Shown in pieces: positions 51,806 to 60,278 of a stretch of 64,000 nucleotides of DNA (positions are counted from its first letter, which is position 1; each line of letters starts with the position of its first letter). The translations under genes and the position numbers were made by a program. Where the stretch lies: NCBI GenBank assembly GCA_035573715.1, contig DATLZZ010000024.1, positions 1 to 64,000 on the forward strand, read 5' to 3'. The notes under the pieces are model-generated. The model ran no database searches. It saw nothing but the letters and a program-made list of their open reading frames with translations, and had not been told where the DNA came from. This stretch comes from JACPRL01 sp035573715. GTDB taxonomy: Bacteria > Acidobacteriota > Terriglobia > Acidiferrales > 2-02-FULL-67-57.

Positions 51806-54112
51806 CTACAGGGTAACACCTTGCGAGTCCGCTTCGGCGGGCTGGGATTCGAGCGGCGGCTGCAAGGGGCGCCGCGGGCGGGTTTCGAGCGGGCGGCCTT
51901 CGATGAGCGGATAGACCCAGCGGCGCAGCGCCGGCACGTGAATGTTGATCCAGTAGTCCCACCAGTCGATGGCGTGGGGCTCGTAGCTGAAGGCGTCGCG
52001 CTCTTCGGGCGGCAGCAGGGCGGAGAGCAGGGCGACATTCTGGGTTTCGAAGACGTGCTCGTTGTGAAGGATGAAGGGCTCGTAGAGCTCGATGAGCTTT
52101 TCGATGCGGACGAGTTCGCGCTCTTTCTTTTCGAAGGGCGGCTTGCGCAGCACCAGGGTGGTGGTGCGGTTGATGGCCTGGATGAGGGCGCGCTGCGCCG
52201 GCGCGGAGAGCGCCTGATAGCGCGCCTTCGACACCGGAATGGTGTCAAAGCGCGAGCGGAGGAAGAAGTGCAACCCTTCGAGCGCGCGGTAGTGTTTGCG
52301 GTGGGCGAGCGCGGTGAGCTCGATGGAGCGGCGCATGTCGCAGGGGTTGACGGCGGAGGTGGCAAGCTGGTAGAGGCGCTCGTGGCGGCGCTCCACCAGC
52401 GCGGCCGCCACCAGCACCATCCCGCGGCAGACCACGTCCACCGGAATCAGGTCGAGACACTTACGCTCATTCGAAGGGAGTTGCCGGAAATAAGTCCCCA
52501 GCAAATGCGAGAGGGGCGCCGAAGTGTTGATGCCTTCGTTCCAGCCGAGAAAAGGCTCGCGCACCGAGGTTTCGACGATGGAGGGGCGCACGACCGCTAC
52601 GGGCAGGTCGGCGCCGCGGCGGGCGATGAGCGACTCCGCCAGGCTCTTGGTCAGCGTGTAGGTGTTGGGCCAGCCGAGCTCCCGGGCGCGCTTGACGCCG
52701 GCTTCAGTGAGCGCATTGCGCAGCCAGCGGCCGCGGTAGCGGCGGACGTGGTTCTCCAGCTCCTCCCCGGCGAGCGCCTTGCCTTTGGTGCGCTTGCGGA
52801 CTTCGGCGCGCAGCTCCTCGCTGACTTCGGCGCTTTCGGCGCGCGCCTGAATCCGGCGGACTTCGCCGTGGAGCGCCTGCCATTCGCGCTCGGCGTCGAA
52901 GCCGGGAACGCGCGCCGGGGTGTAGTCGGGCTCGAGCTCCTCGGGGACGCGGCCGTCGCGGGCGCCGACAACGTAGCAGGTGGAAAGGTGCAGCAATGCG
53001 GCGCGGCGGCACTGGCGCTGGAAGTCGAGGATGTGCAGGACAGCGTCGACGTTGGTGCCGAGGGCATCCGGCAGCGTAGGATTGAAGTCGGTGAGGCCGG
53101 AGCTGTTGACGATGAGGTCGATCTGTTCGCGCAGCCGCGCCTGCACGTCCGCCGCAAGCCCCAGGCCGGGCTTGGCGACGTCACCTTCGACCACCTCGAT
53201 GCGCTGGCGGAGGAACTCGCCCAGCCCACTCCCATGACGCTCGTGGAGCGGCTCGAAGACCGGCGATTCTTCGACAATTTTCTCGAAGCGGCGGACGGCG
53301 GGCTGGGAGCGCTTCCCGCGCACCAGCAGATAGACCTTGCCGACCTCGGGCAAGTCCATCAGCAGCTTGACCAGCCACACTTTGCCGATGAAGCCGGTGA
53401 CGCCGATAAGCAGGATGTGCTTGCCGGCCAATGCCCGCCGCACGGAAAGGGGCTCGAGTGAGCGCCGCCCGTTGAAGCGCACCAGCGCGGGACGCGAGCG
53501 GGACAGGCGGCGCTGCGCGGGCACGATGGCGTTCATCAACTCTTTTTCGTCGGCAAAGCCCAGAGCCGAGATGAGCTTTTCCGCCGAGACGCGGCCGTCG
53601 GGGCGGCGAGAGACGAACCAGGCAAGGATGCTGCGGGGGCGGATGACGGGGTCGAGCAGGCGACCGGTGGCGTGGCCGTCGCGGAATTCGAGCCGGTTGG
53701 CGATGAGGCGGGCGACCCCGAGGTGCTCGGCCATCGGGCGGAGGATGTGGTCGAGCGCCTGGCCGACGAGCACGACTTCGGCGCCGCCGGCCCTCGCAGC
53801 GCGCAGCTTCTCGACGCTCTTCGGGTCGAGCCGCGATTTCAGATAGTAGTGAAAGTACTCCTCGCCGAGCAGGTCAAGACGGTCGCGGCTCACGCCGCGC
53901 AGCAGCGCATGCAAAGCCCGAGTGGCGCCGACGCGGTGAATCAGGTAGAGGAACGGCCGGAGAAAGATGAGCACTCCGAGCAGGCTGCGGCGCACCCAGC
54001 GCTCGGCAAAAGTGTGCGCGTTCCAGGTGAAGAACGCCACCGGGCGGGTGGCGTTCAGGCTCACCAGGCTGCCTTCCACGCGCCAGAAAACGATGTTGTG
54101 GCTCGAGTCCAC
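51806..54112 (-). CDS. Fatty acyl-CoA reductase-like protein with degenerate HAD-like N-terminal domain
   Basis: About 768 residues. The first 200 resemble HAD-IB phosphatases, but motif I reads FWRVEGSLVSL, so the catalytic aspartates are absent, and LVGQALDHILRPMAEHLG replaces motif II; the domain is probably inactive. The rest is a fatty acyl-CoA reductase: KHILLIGVTGFIGKVWLVKLL (Rossmann loop, about 230-250), LSTCYVVG, NTYTLTKSLAESLI (YxxxK, about 484) and VVRPSIVETSVREP, then a long helical C-terminus. It should reduce acyl-CoA or acyl-ACP to fatty alcohol with NADPH. I chose the GTG at 54112 (GGGGAG 5 bases upstream); the frame is open to a TTG at 54190 inside the promoter. It heads the operon. 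Confidence 0.85.
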   Translation of the reverse strand: MDSSHNIVFWRVEGSLVSLNATRPVAFFTWNAHTFAERWVRRSLLGVLIFLRPFLYLIHRVGATRALHALLRGVSRDRLDLLGEEYFHYYLKSRLDPKSVEKLRAARAGGAEVVLVGQALDHILRPMAEHLGVARLIANRLEFRDGHATGRLLDPVIRPRSILAWFVSRRPDGRVSAEKLISALGFADEKELMNAIVPAQRRLSRSRPALVRFNGRRSLEPLSVRRALAGKHILLIGVTGFIGKVWLVKLLMDLPEVGKVYLLVRGKRSQPAVRRFEKIVEESPVFEPLHERHGSGLGEFLRQRIEVVEGDVAKPGLGLAADVQARLREQIDLIVNSSGLTDFNPTLPDALGTNVDAVLHILDFQRQCRRAALLHLSTCYVVGARDGRVPEELEPDYTPARVPGFDAEREWQALHGEVRRIQARAESAEVSEELRAEVRKRTKGKALAGEELENHVRRYRGRWLRNALTEAGVKRARELGWPNTYTLTKSLAESLIARRGADLPVAVVRPSIVETSVREPFLGWNEGINTSAPLSHLLGTYFRQLPSNERKCLDLIPVDVVCRGMVLVAAALVERRHERLYQLATSAVNPCDMRRSIELTALAHRKHYRALEGLHFFLRSRFDTIPVSKARYQALSAPAQRALIQAINRTTTLVLRKPPFEKKERELVRIEKLIELYEPFILHNEHVFETQNVALLSALLPPEERDAFSYEPHAIDWWDYWINIHVPALRRWVYPLIEGRPLETRPRRPLQPPLESQPAEADSQGVTL

Positions 54113-54180
54113 GCGTTCTCCCCGACTCGGCGGACGCGGTTCCGATGCCTCGGCGTCCGCGGCCTGTATAGGTGGCGCAA

Positions 54181-54186
54181 AGTATA
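54181..54186 (-). promoter_or_regulatory. -10 box of the lipid operon
   Basis: TATACT on the minus strand, about 70 bases before the preferred GTG. It lies between this operon and the epimerase gene. The -35 is weak. Confidence 0.45.
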
Positions 54187-54217
54187 ACAAGCCCGCGGCG
54201 GTTTTATCGAGGCGAGG

Positions 54218-55114
54218 TTATTTTCCCAGAAGGTGGCGGAGGGCGGGCTCGAGCCGCGGGTAGCGGAAGGCGTAACCCGCGGCGATGAGCCGCGCCGGCT
54301 CGACCCGGGCGCTGGAGAGCAGGAGTTCGTCCGCCATCTCGCCCAGCGCCAGCCGCGCCGCAAAGGCCGGCAGGGGGAAGAGGGTGGGACGGGAGAGCAC
54401 GCGGCCGAGCGTCTGGGTGAACTCGGCGTTGGTGACGGCCTGGGGCGCGACGGCGTTCACCGGCCCGCGTAGGCTCTGGTTGGTGAGGGCGTGCTCGAAG
54501 GCGCCGATGACGTCATCGAGCGCAATCCAACTCCACCACTGCTTGCCGCTGCCAACGCGGCCGCCGAGGCCGAGCTTGAAGGGCAGAAGCATCTGCTTGA
54601 GCGCGCCGCCCTTGGGGTGCAGCACCACGCCGATGCGCAGGTGCACGACGCGGATGCCGGCGTCGGCGGCGGGCTGCGCGGCGGCTTCCCATTCGACGCA
54701 GGTGGAAGCGAGAAAGTTCTTCCCTGCCACGCTTTCTTCGCGGAGGACTTCGTCGCCGCGGTCGCCGTAGTAGCCCACCGCCGAGGCGCAGACGAGCACT
54801 TTCGGCTTGAGGTGAAGCTCCGCCAGCGTGCTCGCAATCAACCGAGTTCCGTCCACTCGGCTGTCGCGGATCCGCTGCTTCTTGGCGGGGGACCAGCGGC
54901 CGGTGATGGGCTCACCGGCGAGATGAATGACCGCGTCGCGGTTCTCCAGTCCCGCGGCTTCGAGCTTGCCGCCCTTGGGGTCCCAGTAGAGCGCCTGCTC
55001 GCCCGCCCGCGGGTAGTAGCGCACCAGCGGCGTGACCTTGTGACCGCCCGCCCGGAGCGAAGCCACCAGCGCCGACCCGATGAACCCGGATGCGCCGCTC
55101 ACGACGATGTTCAT
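54218..55114 (-). CDS. TIGR01777-family NAD-dependent epimerase/SDR protein
   Basis: A 298-residue YfcH-like protein. It has the Rossmann loop VVSGASGFIGSALVASL (about residues 5-21), then VIHLAGEPITGRWSPAKKQRIRDSRVDGTR (about 64-93, the family signature), SAVGYYGDRGDEVL and the C-terminal domain with PALRHLLGK. It is related to sugar-nucleotide epimerases, but substrates are unknown; SulA-like naming is misleading. The ATG at 55114 has GGAGG 6 bases upstream. It reads toward the lipid operon on the same strand, so it may be cotranscribed in part. Confidence 0.9.
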   Translation of the reverse strand: MNIVVSGASGFIGSALVASLRAGGHKVTPLVRYYPRAGEQALYWDPKGGKLEAAGLENRDAVIHLAGEPITGRWSPAKKQRIRDSRVDGTRLIASTLAELHLKPKVLVCASAVGYYGDRGDEVLREESVAGKNFLASTCVEWEAAAQPAADAGIRVVHLRIGVVLHPKGGALKQMLLPFKLGLGGRVGSGKQWWSWIALDDVIGAFEHALTNQSLRGPVNAVAPQAVTNAEFTQTLGRVLSRPTLFPLPAFAARLALGEMADELLLSSARVEPARLIAAGYAFRYPRLEPALRHLLGK

Positions 55115-55200
55115 AGCCAACCTCCGGCCTGGAGCACCTATTTACTTACGACAAGAGAGGGCTTGGAGTCGAGAGAATCCGGCACGCGCCGGCGCGAGTC

Positions 55201-55206
55201 TATAAT
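55201..55206 (+). promoter_or_regulatory. -10 box of the copper ATPase gene
   Basis: A perfect TATAAT 15 bases before the GTG start. The leader would be only about 9 bases long and would contain the GAGGG ribosome site. No CueR-type dyad was recognised. Confidence 0.5.
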
Positions 55207-55221
55207 GCCTGCGAGGGAAAC

Positions 55222-57660
55222 GTGGCCCCTGTCAAAGATCCAGTCTGCGGGATGATGGTGGAGCCGGCGCGCGCCGCCGGCTCCTGCGAGTACAAGGGCA
55301 AGACCTACTACTTCTGCGCGCCGCATTGTCTGGAGAAGTTCCGTTCCACGCCGGAAAAGTATTTGACTGCGGGGCTGGTGGGCATCGGCATAGCGTCAGC
55401 GAAGCCCACGCCGACTCCAGCCGCGCCGGGACAGGTCTACACCTGCCCGATGGATCCCGAGGTGCGGCAGGCACAGCCCGGTGCTTGTCCCAGGTGCGGC
55501 ATGGCGCTGGAGGCGCTGAGCCCGGCGCGGCCGGCCATCAAGACGCAGTACGTTTGCCCCATGCATCCGGAAATCGTGCGCGACGCGCCGGGCTCCTGCC
55601 CCATCTGCGGGATGGCGCTCGAGCCTCGCACCGCCACCGACGAGGAAGAAGAGAACCCCGAGCTGGTGGACATGCGGCGGCGGTTCTGGGTCAGCCTGGC
55701 GCTGACGGCGCCGGTCTTCTTCCTAGCGATGTCGGATTTGATTCCCGGCCAGCCGGTGCAGCACGCGCTCTCGCCGACGCTGATTCACTGGATTCAACTT
55801 CTGCTGGCGACCCCGGTGGTGCTGTGGGGCGGCAAGCCGTTCTTCGAGCGCGGCTGGGCGTCGCTGGTCAACCGCAGCCTCAACATGTTCACGCTTATCG
55901 CCATCGGCACCGGCACCGCTTACGGCTACAGCGTGGTGGCGGCGCTCGCACCGGGAATCTTTCCGGAGTCTTTCAGAGGCCACGGTGGCGCGGTCCCGGT
56001 TTACTTCGAGGCCGCGGCCGTCATCACCACGCTGGTGCTGCTGGGCCAAGTACTGGAGTTGCGGGCGCGGGCGCAGACTTCGAGCGCGCTCAAGGCGCTG
56101 CTGGGGTTGGCGCCGAAAACGGCGCGGCGGCTGCGCGATGGCGCGGAAGAGGACATCCCGCTCGAGCAGGTCCAGCCGGGCGATCGGCTGCGCGTGCGCC
56201 CGGGCGAGAAAGTCCCGGTGGACGGCATAGTGCTCGAAGGCACGAGCGCGGTGGACGAATCCATGGTCACCGGCGAGCCGATTCCGGTGGAGAAAGCGCC
56301 GGGGAGCAAGCTGGTGGGCGGCACGGTGAACGGCACCGGCAGCCTGATTATGCGCGCCGAGCGCGTGGGCGAGGAAACCCTGCTGGCGCAAATCGTGCGC
56401 CTGGTCGCTGAGGCGCAGCGCAGCCGCGCGCCCATCCAGCGGCTGGCGGACGTAGTGTCGGGCTACTTCGTGCCGCTGGTTGTTGCGGTCGCGGTCATCA
56501 CCTTCATCGTCTGGGCGATTTGGGGGCCGGAGCCACGGCTGGCGCACGCGCTGGTGAACGCGGTGGCGGTGCTCATCATCGCCTGCCCGTGCGCGCTGGG
56601 ACTGGCGACGCCGATGTCCATCATGGTCGGCACCGGGCGCGGGGCGACCGCGGGCGTGCTGATCCGCAACGCCGAGGCGCTCGAGGTGCTGGAGAAAGTC
56701 GACACGCTGGTGGTGGACAAGACCGGCACGCTGACGCAAGGCAAGCCGCAGTTGAGTTCGGTCGTCCTGGCGCCGGGCGCGAGCGTGAGCGAAGAGGAAC
56801 TGGTCGGCCTGGCGGCGAGCCTCGAGCAGGCCAGCGAGCACCCGCTCGCCGCGGCCATTGTCGGCGCGGCGCGGGCCGCGAATCTGAAGCTCAGCCGCGG
56901 GGAAGAGTTCCGCTCGCTCACCGGCAAAGGCGTGCTGGGAACGATTGACGGCCGGCGCGTGGCGCTGGGCAACGTTGCGCTGATGAAGGAGCTTGGCGTT
57001 GACCCGGCGCCGCTGGCTGAGCAAGCCGAGGCGTTGCGGCGCGACGGGCAGACGGTGGTGTTCGTCGCCGTGGGCGGCCGAGCCGCGGGACTGCTGGGCG
57101 TCGCTGATCCCATCAAGGCGTCCACGCCGGAAGCCATTCGCCTGCTGCACGCCGACGGCGTGCGCATCGTGATGGTCACCGGCGACAGCCGCACCACCGC
57201 CGAGGCCGTTGCGCGCAAGTTGGGCATTGATGAAGTAATTGCCGAGGTCTTGCCGCAGCAGAAGAGCGAAGTGGTGAAGAAGCTTCAGGCTGGGAAGCGC
57301 GTGGTGGCCGTAGCCGGCGACGGCATCAACGATGCCCCGGCGCTGGCGCAGGCGGCGGTGGGCATCGCCATGGGCACGGGAACCGACGTGGCGATGGAGT
57401 CGGCCGGCATAACGCTAGTCAAGGGCGACCTGCGCGGCATTGCGCGGGCCCGGCGGCTGAGCCGCGCCACCATGCGCAACATCCGGCAGAACCTTTTCTT
57501 CGCTTTCATCTACAACACGCTGGGCGTTCCGCTGGCCGCCGGCGTGCTCTATCCCTTCTTCGGCCTGCTGCTCAGCCCGATGATTGCCGCGGCGGCGATG
57601 ACCTTCAGCTCAGTCTCGGTGATAGCCAACGCCCTCCGCCTGCGCGCCGCACAGCTTTAG
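55222..57660 (+). CDS. Copper-translocating P1B-type ATPase with YHS and heavy-metal-binding domains
   Basis: Exports Cu+ (or Ag+) from the cytoplasm. The 812-residue protein starts with a YHS domain (DPVCGMMVEPARAAG...YYFCAPHCLEKF, about residues 5-42). Two heavy-metal-binding modules of the YTCPMDPEV...CPRCGMALE kind follow (about 72-97 and 111-136), in place of classical CxxC HMA domains. The pump core has the phosphatase loop VTGEPIP, the membrane CPC motif ACPCALGLATP (about 454), the phosphorylation site DKTGTLTQGKP (about 500), an HP motif (SEHPLAAAI) and GDGINDAPALAQA (about 701). The start codon is GTG. Confidence 0.94.
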   Translation: MAPVKDPVCGMMVEPARAAGSCEYKGKTYYFCAPHCLEKFRSTPEKYLTAGLVGIGIASAKPTPTPAAPGQVYTCPMDPEVRQAQPGACPRCGMALEALSPARPAIKTQYVCPMHPEIVRDAPGSCPICGMALEPRTATDEEEENPELVDMRRRFWVSLALTAPVFFLAMSDLIPGQPVQHALSPTLIHWIQLLLATPVVLWGGKPFFERGWASLVNRSLNMFTLIAIGTGTAYGYSVVAALAPGIFPESFRGHGGAVPVYFEAAAVITTLVLLGQVLELRARAQTSSALKALLGLAPKTARRLRDGAEEDIPLEQVQPGDRLRVRPGEKVPVDGIVLEGTSAVDESMVTGEPIPVEKAPGSKLVGGTVNGTGSLIMRAERVGEETLLAQIVRLVAEAQRSRAPIQRLADVVSGYFVPLVVAVAVITFIVWAIWGPEPRLAHALVNAVAVLIIACPCALGLATPMSIMVGTGRGATAGVLIRNAEALEVLEKVDTLVVDKTGTLTQGKPQLSSVVLAPGASVSEEELVGLAASLEQASEHPLAAAIVGAARAANLKLSRGEEFRSLTGKGVLGTIDGRRVALGNVALMKELGVDPAPLAEQAEALRRDGQTVVFVAVGGRAAGLLGVADPIKASTPEAIRLLHADGVRIVMVTGDSRTTAEAVARKLGIDEVIAEVLPQQKSEVVKKLQAGKRVVAVAGDGINDAPALAQAAVGIAMGTGTDVAMESAGITLVKGDLRGIARARRLSRATMRNIRQNLFFAFIYNTLGVPLAAGVLYPFFGLLLSPMIAAAAMTFSSVSVIANALRLRAAQL

Positions 57661-57728
57661 CCACAAAGACACAAAGGGATACTTTTGAAAAGCTATTCTT
57701 TCTTTGCGCCTTCGTGTCTTTGTGGCTA
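57658..57728. terminator. Shared hairpin between convergent copper ATPase and thioredoxin genes
   Basis: TAGCCACAAAGACACAAAGG (57658-57677) pairs with CCTTCGTGTCTTTGTGGCTA (57709-57728) with one mismatch. The two convergent genes both use the TAG that starts their arm as stop codon. The loop contains T-rich runs. It likely blocks read-through in both directions. Confidence 0.7.
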
Positions 57729-58244
57729 TTTTGCTTCGAGGACGCGGGTGAGGAAGTCGAGGGTGTCGGGCTCGTCCCACTCCAGCGCGCCGATAATCTT
57801 GCGCACCAGGCGTCCCTGGCGGTCGATGACGTAGGTTTCGGGATACATGAAGGTGCCGTACTGGCGCGAGATGCGTTTCTCCGGGTCGCGCACGGTGGCG
57901 AAGGTGATGTTGTTCGAGCGCAGGAAATTTTCGTAGACCACCGGGTCTTCGTCCACGCTGACGGCGAGAATGATCAGCCCCTGGGGGCCCAGCCGCCGGT
58001 GCAGGCGCTCGAGTGAAGGAATCTCGGTGACGCAGGGCGGGCACCAGGTAGCCCAGAAGTTGAGCAGCACCACCTGGCCGCGGAGATCGCGCAGCTCGCG
58101 CGGCTGGCCGTTCAGCACAAAGCTGAAGTTGGGCGCTTCCTCGCCGGCCTCGGGCGCTTCGACGCGGCTGCCGGGCTGACGCATCCCGAGCAGCAGCGCC
58201 AGCAGCACCAGACCGAGCACCACCGGTGTGACCTTGTCTTTCAC
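57726..58244 (-). CDS. TlpA/ResA-like membrane-anchored thioredoxin
   Basis: A 172-residue periplasmic thiol-disulfide oxidoreductase held by an N-terminal helix (VVLGLVLLALLLGM). The thioredoxin fold has NFWATWCPPCVTEIPSLERL with the redox pair CPPC (about residues 62-65), AVSVDEDPVVYENFL and TYVIDRQGRLVRKIIG with the cis-proline region (MYPETYVID). TlpA/ResA proteins reduce cytochrome c haem-binding cysteines or copper-site cysteines; the adjacent copper ATPase makes copper-protein maturation plausible. Divergent from the glycosyltransferase gene. Confidence 0.9.
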   Translation of the reverse strand: MKDKVTPVVLGLVLLALLLGMRQPGSRVEAPEAGEEAPNFSFVLNGQPRELRDLRGQVVLLNFWATWCPPCVTEIPSLERLHRRLGPQGLIILAVSVDEDPVVYENFLRSNNITFATVRDPEKRISRQYGTFMYPETYVIDRQGRLVRKIIGALEWDEPDTLDFLTRVLEAK

Positions 58245-58261
58245 GCGCCCATCCTATCCGC

Positions 58262-58267
58262 TATAAT
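58262..58267 (+). promoter_or_regulatory. -10 box of the HpnB-like glycosyltransferase gene
   Basis: A perfect TATAAT with a leader of about 45 bases to the ATG. No matching -35 at 16-18 bases. Confidence 0.45.
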
Positions 58268-58318
58268 CGGCTTTCCCTTCTCAGCCCCGCGCACCCTGAG
58301 AAGACTCTCTCTACTACG

Positions 58319-59359
58319 ATGCCAGAGCCACAGGTCAGCGCCATTGTACCGGCGCGCAACGAGGAAGCCAACATCGCCGCGGCGGTGGAGTCGCTGGCGG
58401 CGCAGACGGTGCCGGTGGAAATCATCGTGGTGAACGACGGCTCGACCGACCGCACCGGCGAGATCCTCGCCGAGTTGCAGCAACGGCTGCCGAACCTGCG
58501 CGTCGTAGAAACCACTGAGCTGCCCGAAGGCTGGACGGGCAAGAACCACGCCGTCGCCAGCGGCATTGAGCACGCCAAGGCGCCGTGGCTGCTGCTGACC
58601 GACGCCGACGTGATCCACGCGCCCCACGCCGTCGAAGCGGCGCTCGGCATCGCGCGCCAGACCGGCGCGGCGATGCTGTCGTTCTCGCCCGATCAGTACA
58701 TGCCGACCTGGTGGGAGAAGGCGACGATCCCGTTCGTCTATTGCCGCCTCGCGGAAGAATTCCCCTACGAGCGGGTGAACGATCCCGAGGACAAGCTGGC
58801 GGCGGCCAACGGCGAGTGGCTGCTGGTGCCGCGCGTGGCCTACAACGCCGTCGGCGGCCATGCGGCGGTGAAGGATGAAATGCTGGAAGACGTGGCGCTG
58901 GCCCGGCTGCTGAAGCGCTCCGGGTGCCGGCTGCACTTCGCCCGCGCCAACGGCCTGGCGCGCTCGCGGATGTACCTGAGCTTCGACGAAATGTGGGAGG
59001 GCTGGACGAAGAATCTCTTCCCGCTCTTCGGCCGGCGCCGCGGCACGGTGGCGGGCGCGGTGGCCGGGGCGGCGCTCGACTCGCTGGTCGTGCTGCTGGC
59101 GCTCGCCGCTCTCTGGGGCATCTGGCAGGGCTGGCCGGTGAGCCGCTGGGTGCTGGCGTTGAACCTGGGCATCCTCGGCTGGCGGCACTACCAATACGGA
59201 AAAGCGCTGCGGCAGAACCGCTACCCGATGGTTTGTTTGCTCTACTACACGCTGGGCAGCGTGCTGTTTGCGGCGCTGATGCTCTACTCGGCGCGCAAGT
59301 ACCTGCGCGGCGAGCCGCTGCGCTGGAAGGGCCGCCAGTACGCCGCGCCGGGGAAATGA
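58319..59359 (+). CDS. GT2 glycosyltransferase, HpnB/CrtQ-like
   Basis: A 346-residue membrane glycosyltransferase. The GT-A domain has IVPARNEEANIAAAV (about residues 9-23), IIVVNDGSTDRTGEIL, WLLLTDADVIHAPHAV (DxD, about 95-99), DQYMPTWWEKATIPFVY and the acceptor-site MLEDVALARLLKRSG. Three C-terminal membrane helices follow. The motif order matches hopene-associated (HpnB) and carotenoid (CrtQ) glycosyltransferases, but no hopanoid genes are adjacent, so the acceptor lipid is unknown. folE follows 33 bases later on the same strand. Confidence 0.85.
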   Translation: MPEPQVSAIVPARNEEANIAAAVESLAAQTVPVEIIVVNDGSTDRTGEILAELQQRLPNLRVVETTELPEGWTGKNHAVASGIEHAKAPWLLLTDADVIHAPHAVEAALGIARQTGAAMLSFSPDQYMPTWWEKATIPFVYCRLAEEFPYERVNDPEDKLAAANGEWLLVPRVAYNAVGGHAAVKDEMLEDVALARLLKRSGCRLHFARANGLARSRMYLSFDEMWEGWTKNLFPLFGRRRGTVAGAVAGAALDSLVVLLALAALWGIWQGWPVSRWVLALNLGILGWRHYQYGKALRQNRYPMVCLLYYTLGSVLFAALMLYSARKYLRGEPLRWKGRQYAAPGK

Positions 59360-59392
59360 CGCGCTGCATCGAATGACGCGAGGAGACAACCG

Positions 59393-60001
59393 ATGAAGGC
59401 CCGCGAAAAAGAAATCGTCCTGCGCGAAGAAAAAATGCAGGAAGAGTTCCCGGCGCTGGTGCGGCGGCTGCTGGCGGCGCTGGGCGAAGACCCCGACCGC
59501 GAAGGGCTGCGGCACACGCCCGAGCGGGTCGAGCGCGCCCTGCGCTTCCTGACCGCGGGCTACCAGAAGGACCCGGCCAAAGTCATCAACTCGGCCTGCT
59601 ACTCGCTGGCCTACGACGAAATGGTCATCGTCAAAGACATCGAGTTCTTCAGCCTGTGCGAGCACCACCTCCTGCCGTTCTTCGGCCGCTGCCACATCGC
59701 CTACATCCCCAAGCAGAAAGTGGTGGGGCTGAGCAAGCTGCCGCGGCTGGTGAACGTCTTCGCGCACCGCTTGCAGTTGCAGGAGCGGCTGACCAACCAG
59801 ATCGCCCGCACGCTGTGGGAGCAGCTCGAGCCCAAGGGCGTGGGCGTCATCGTCGAGGCGCGCCACTTCTGCATGATGATGCGCGGGGTGGAGAAGAAGG
59901 GCTCGGTCACCGTCACCAGCTCCATGCTCGGCCTCTTCCGCGACAACGACCGCACCCGCCACGAGTTCCTCTCGCTGGTGCAATCCGACCGCAAGAGCTG
60001 A
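59393..60001 (+). CDS. folE: GTP cyclohydrolase I
   Basis: First step of tetrahydrofolate (and queuosine/biopterin) synthesis: GTP to dihydroneopterin triphosphate. The 202-residue length is standard. The zinc and active-site residues are seen in SLCEHHLLPFFGRCHIAYIP (Cys and His, about residues 87-106), GLSKLPRLVNVFAHRLQLQERLT and ARHFCMMMRGVEKKGS (second zinc Cys, about 158). It acts as a homodecamer in its family. It sits upstream of rpsO but has its own spacing of about 280 bases to it. Confidence 0.96.
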   Translation: MKAREKEIVLREEKMQEEFPALVRRLLAALGEDPDREGLRHTPERVERALRFLTAGYQKDPAKVINSACYSLAYDEMVIVKDIEFFSLCEHHLLPFFGRCHIAYIPKQKVVGLSKLPRLVNVFAHRLQLQERLTNQIARTLWEQLEPKGVGVIVEARHFCMMMRGVEKKGSVTVTSSMLGLFRDNDRTRHEFLSLVQSDRKS

Positions 60002-60130
60002 ACTCGCCGGCGGCGGCGTTCGAAATTTTTCCGAGAAACGTGTGTGGCGCGCCGCGCTCGCGAACATGGGCTACTCGCGCGATCCCTCGTCGGCGTGCAC
60101 GCAGCCGATTAAGCAAGAAACGCACGGTGG

Positions 60131-60149
60131 CACCGGCGTCCCGCCGGTG
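60131..60149. repeat. CACCGGCG hairpin between folE and rpsO
   Basis: CACCGGCG-TCC-CGCCGGTG is a perfect 8-base stem with a 3-base loop. No T run follows on either strand. It may be a REP-like element or a weak end for folE transcription. Confidence 0.5.
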
Positions 60150-60197
60150 ACCTGCCGGCGTAGCTGGGCGAAGTCTGTGGTTCCGACGATCCTCGGG

Positions 60198-60226
60198 TTG
60201 CCGTTTCTGCGCCGCTGTGGTAGTCT
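60198..60226 (+). promoter_or_regulatory. Possible rpsO-pnp promoter
   Basis: TTGCCG (60198-60203), a 17-base spacer and TAGTCT (60221-60226), about 50 bases before the rpsO ATG. The -10 match is modest. Confidence 0.35.
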
Positions 60227-60278
60227 ATTGCGCGAGAGGAAAACGAAGAGGAGAAAAGAAAAGAGGACTCGGCACGCT

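Noticed and set aside
54113..54190. TTG-initiated extension of the fatty acyl reductase
   Set aside because: It would start inside the TATACT -10 box and has no ribosome site; a GTG with GGGGAG upstream fits better.
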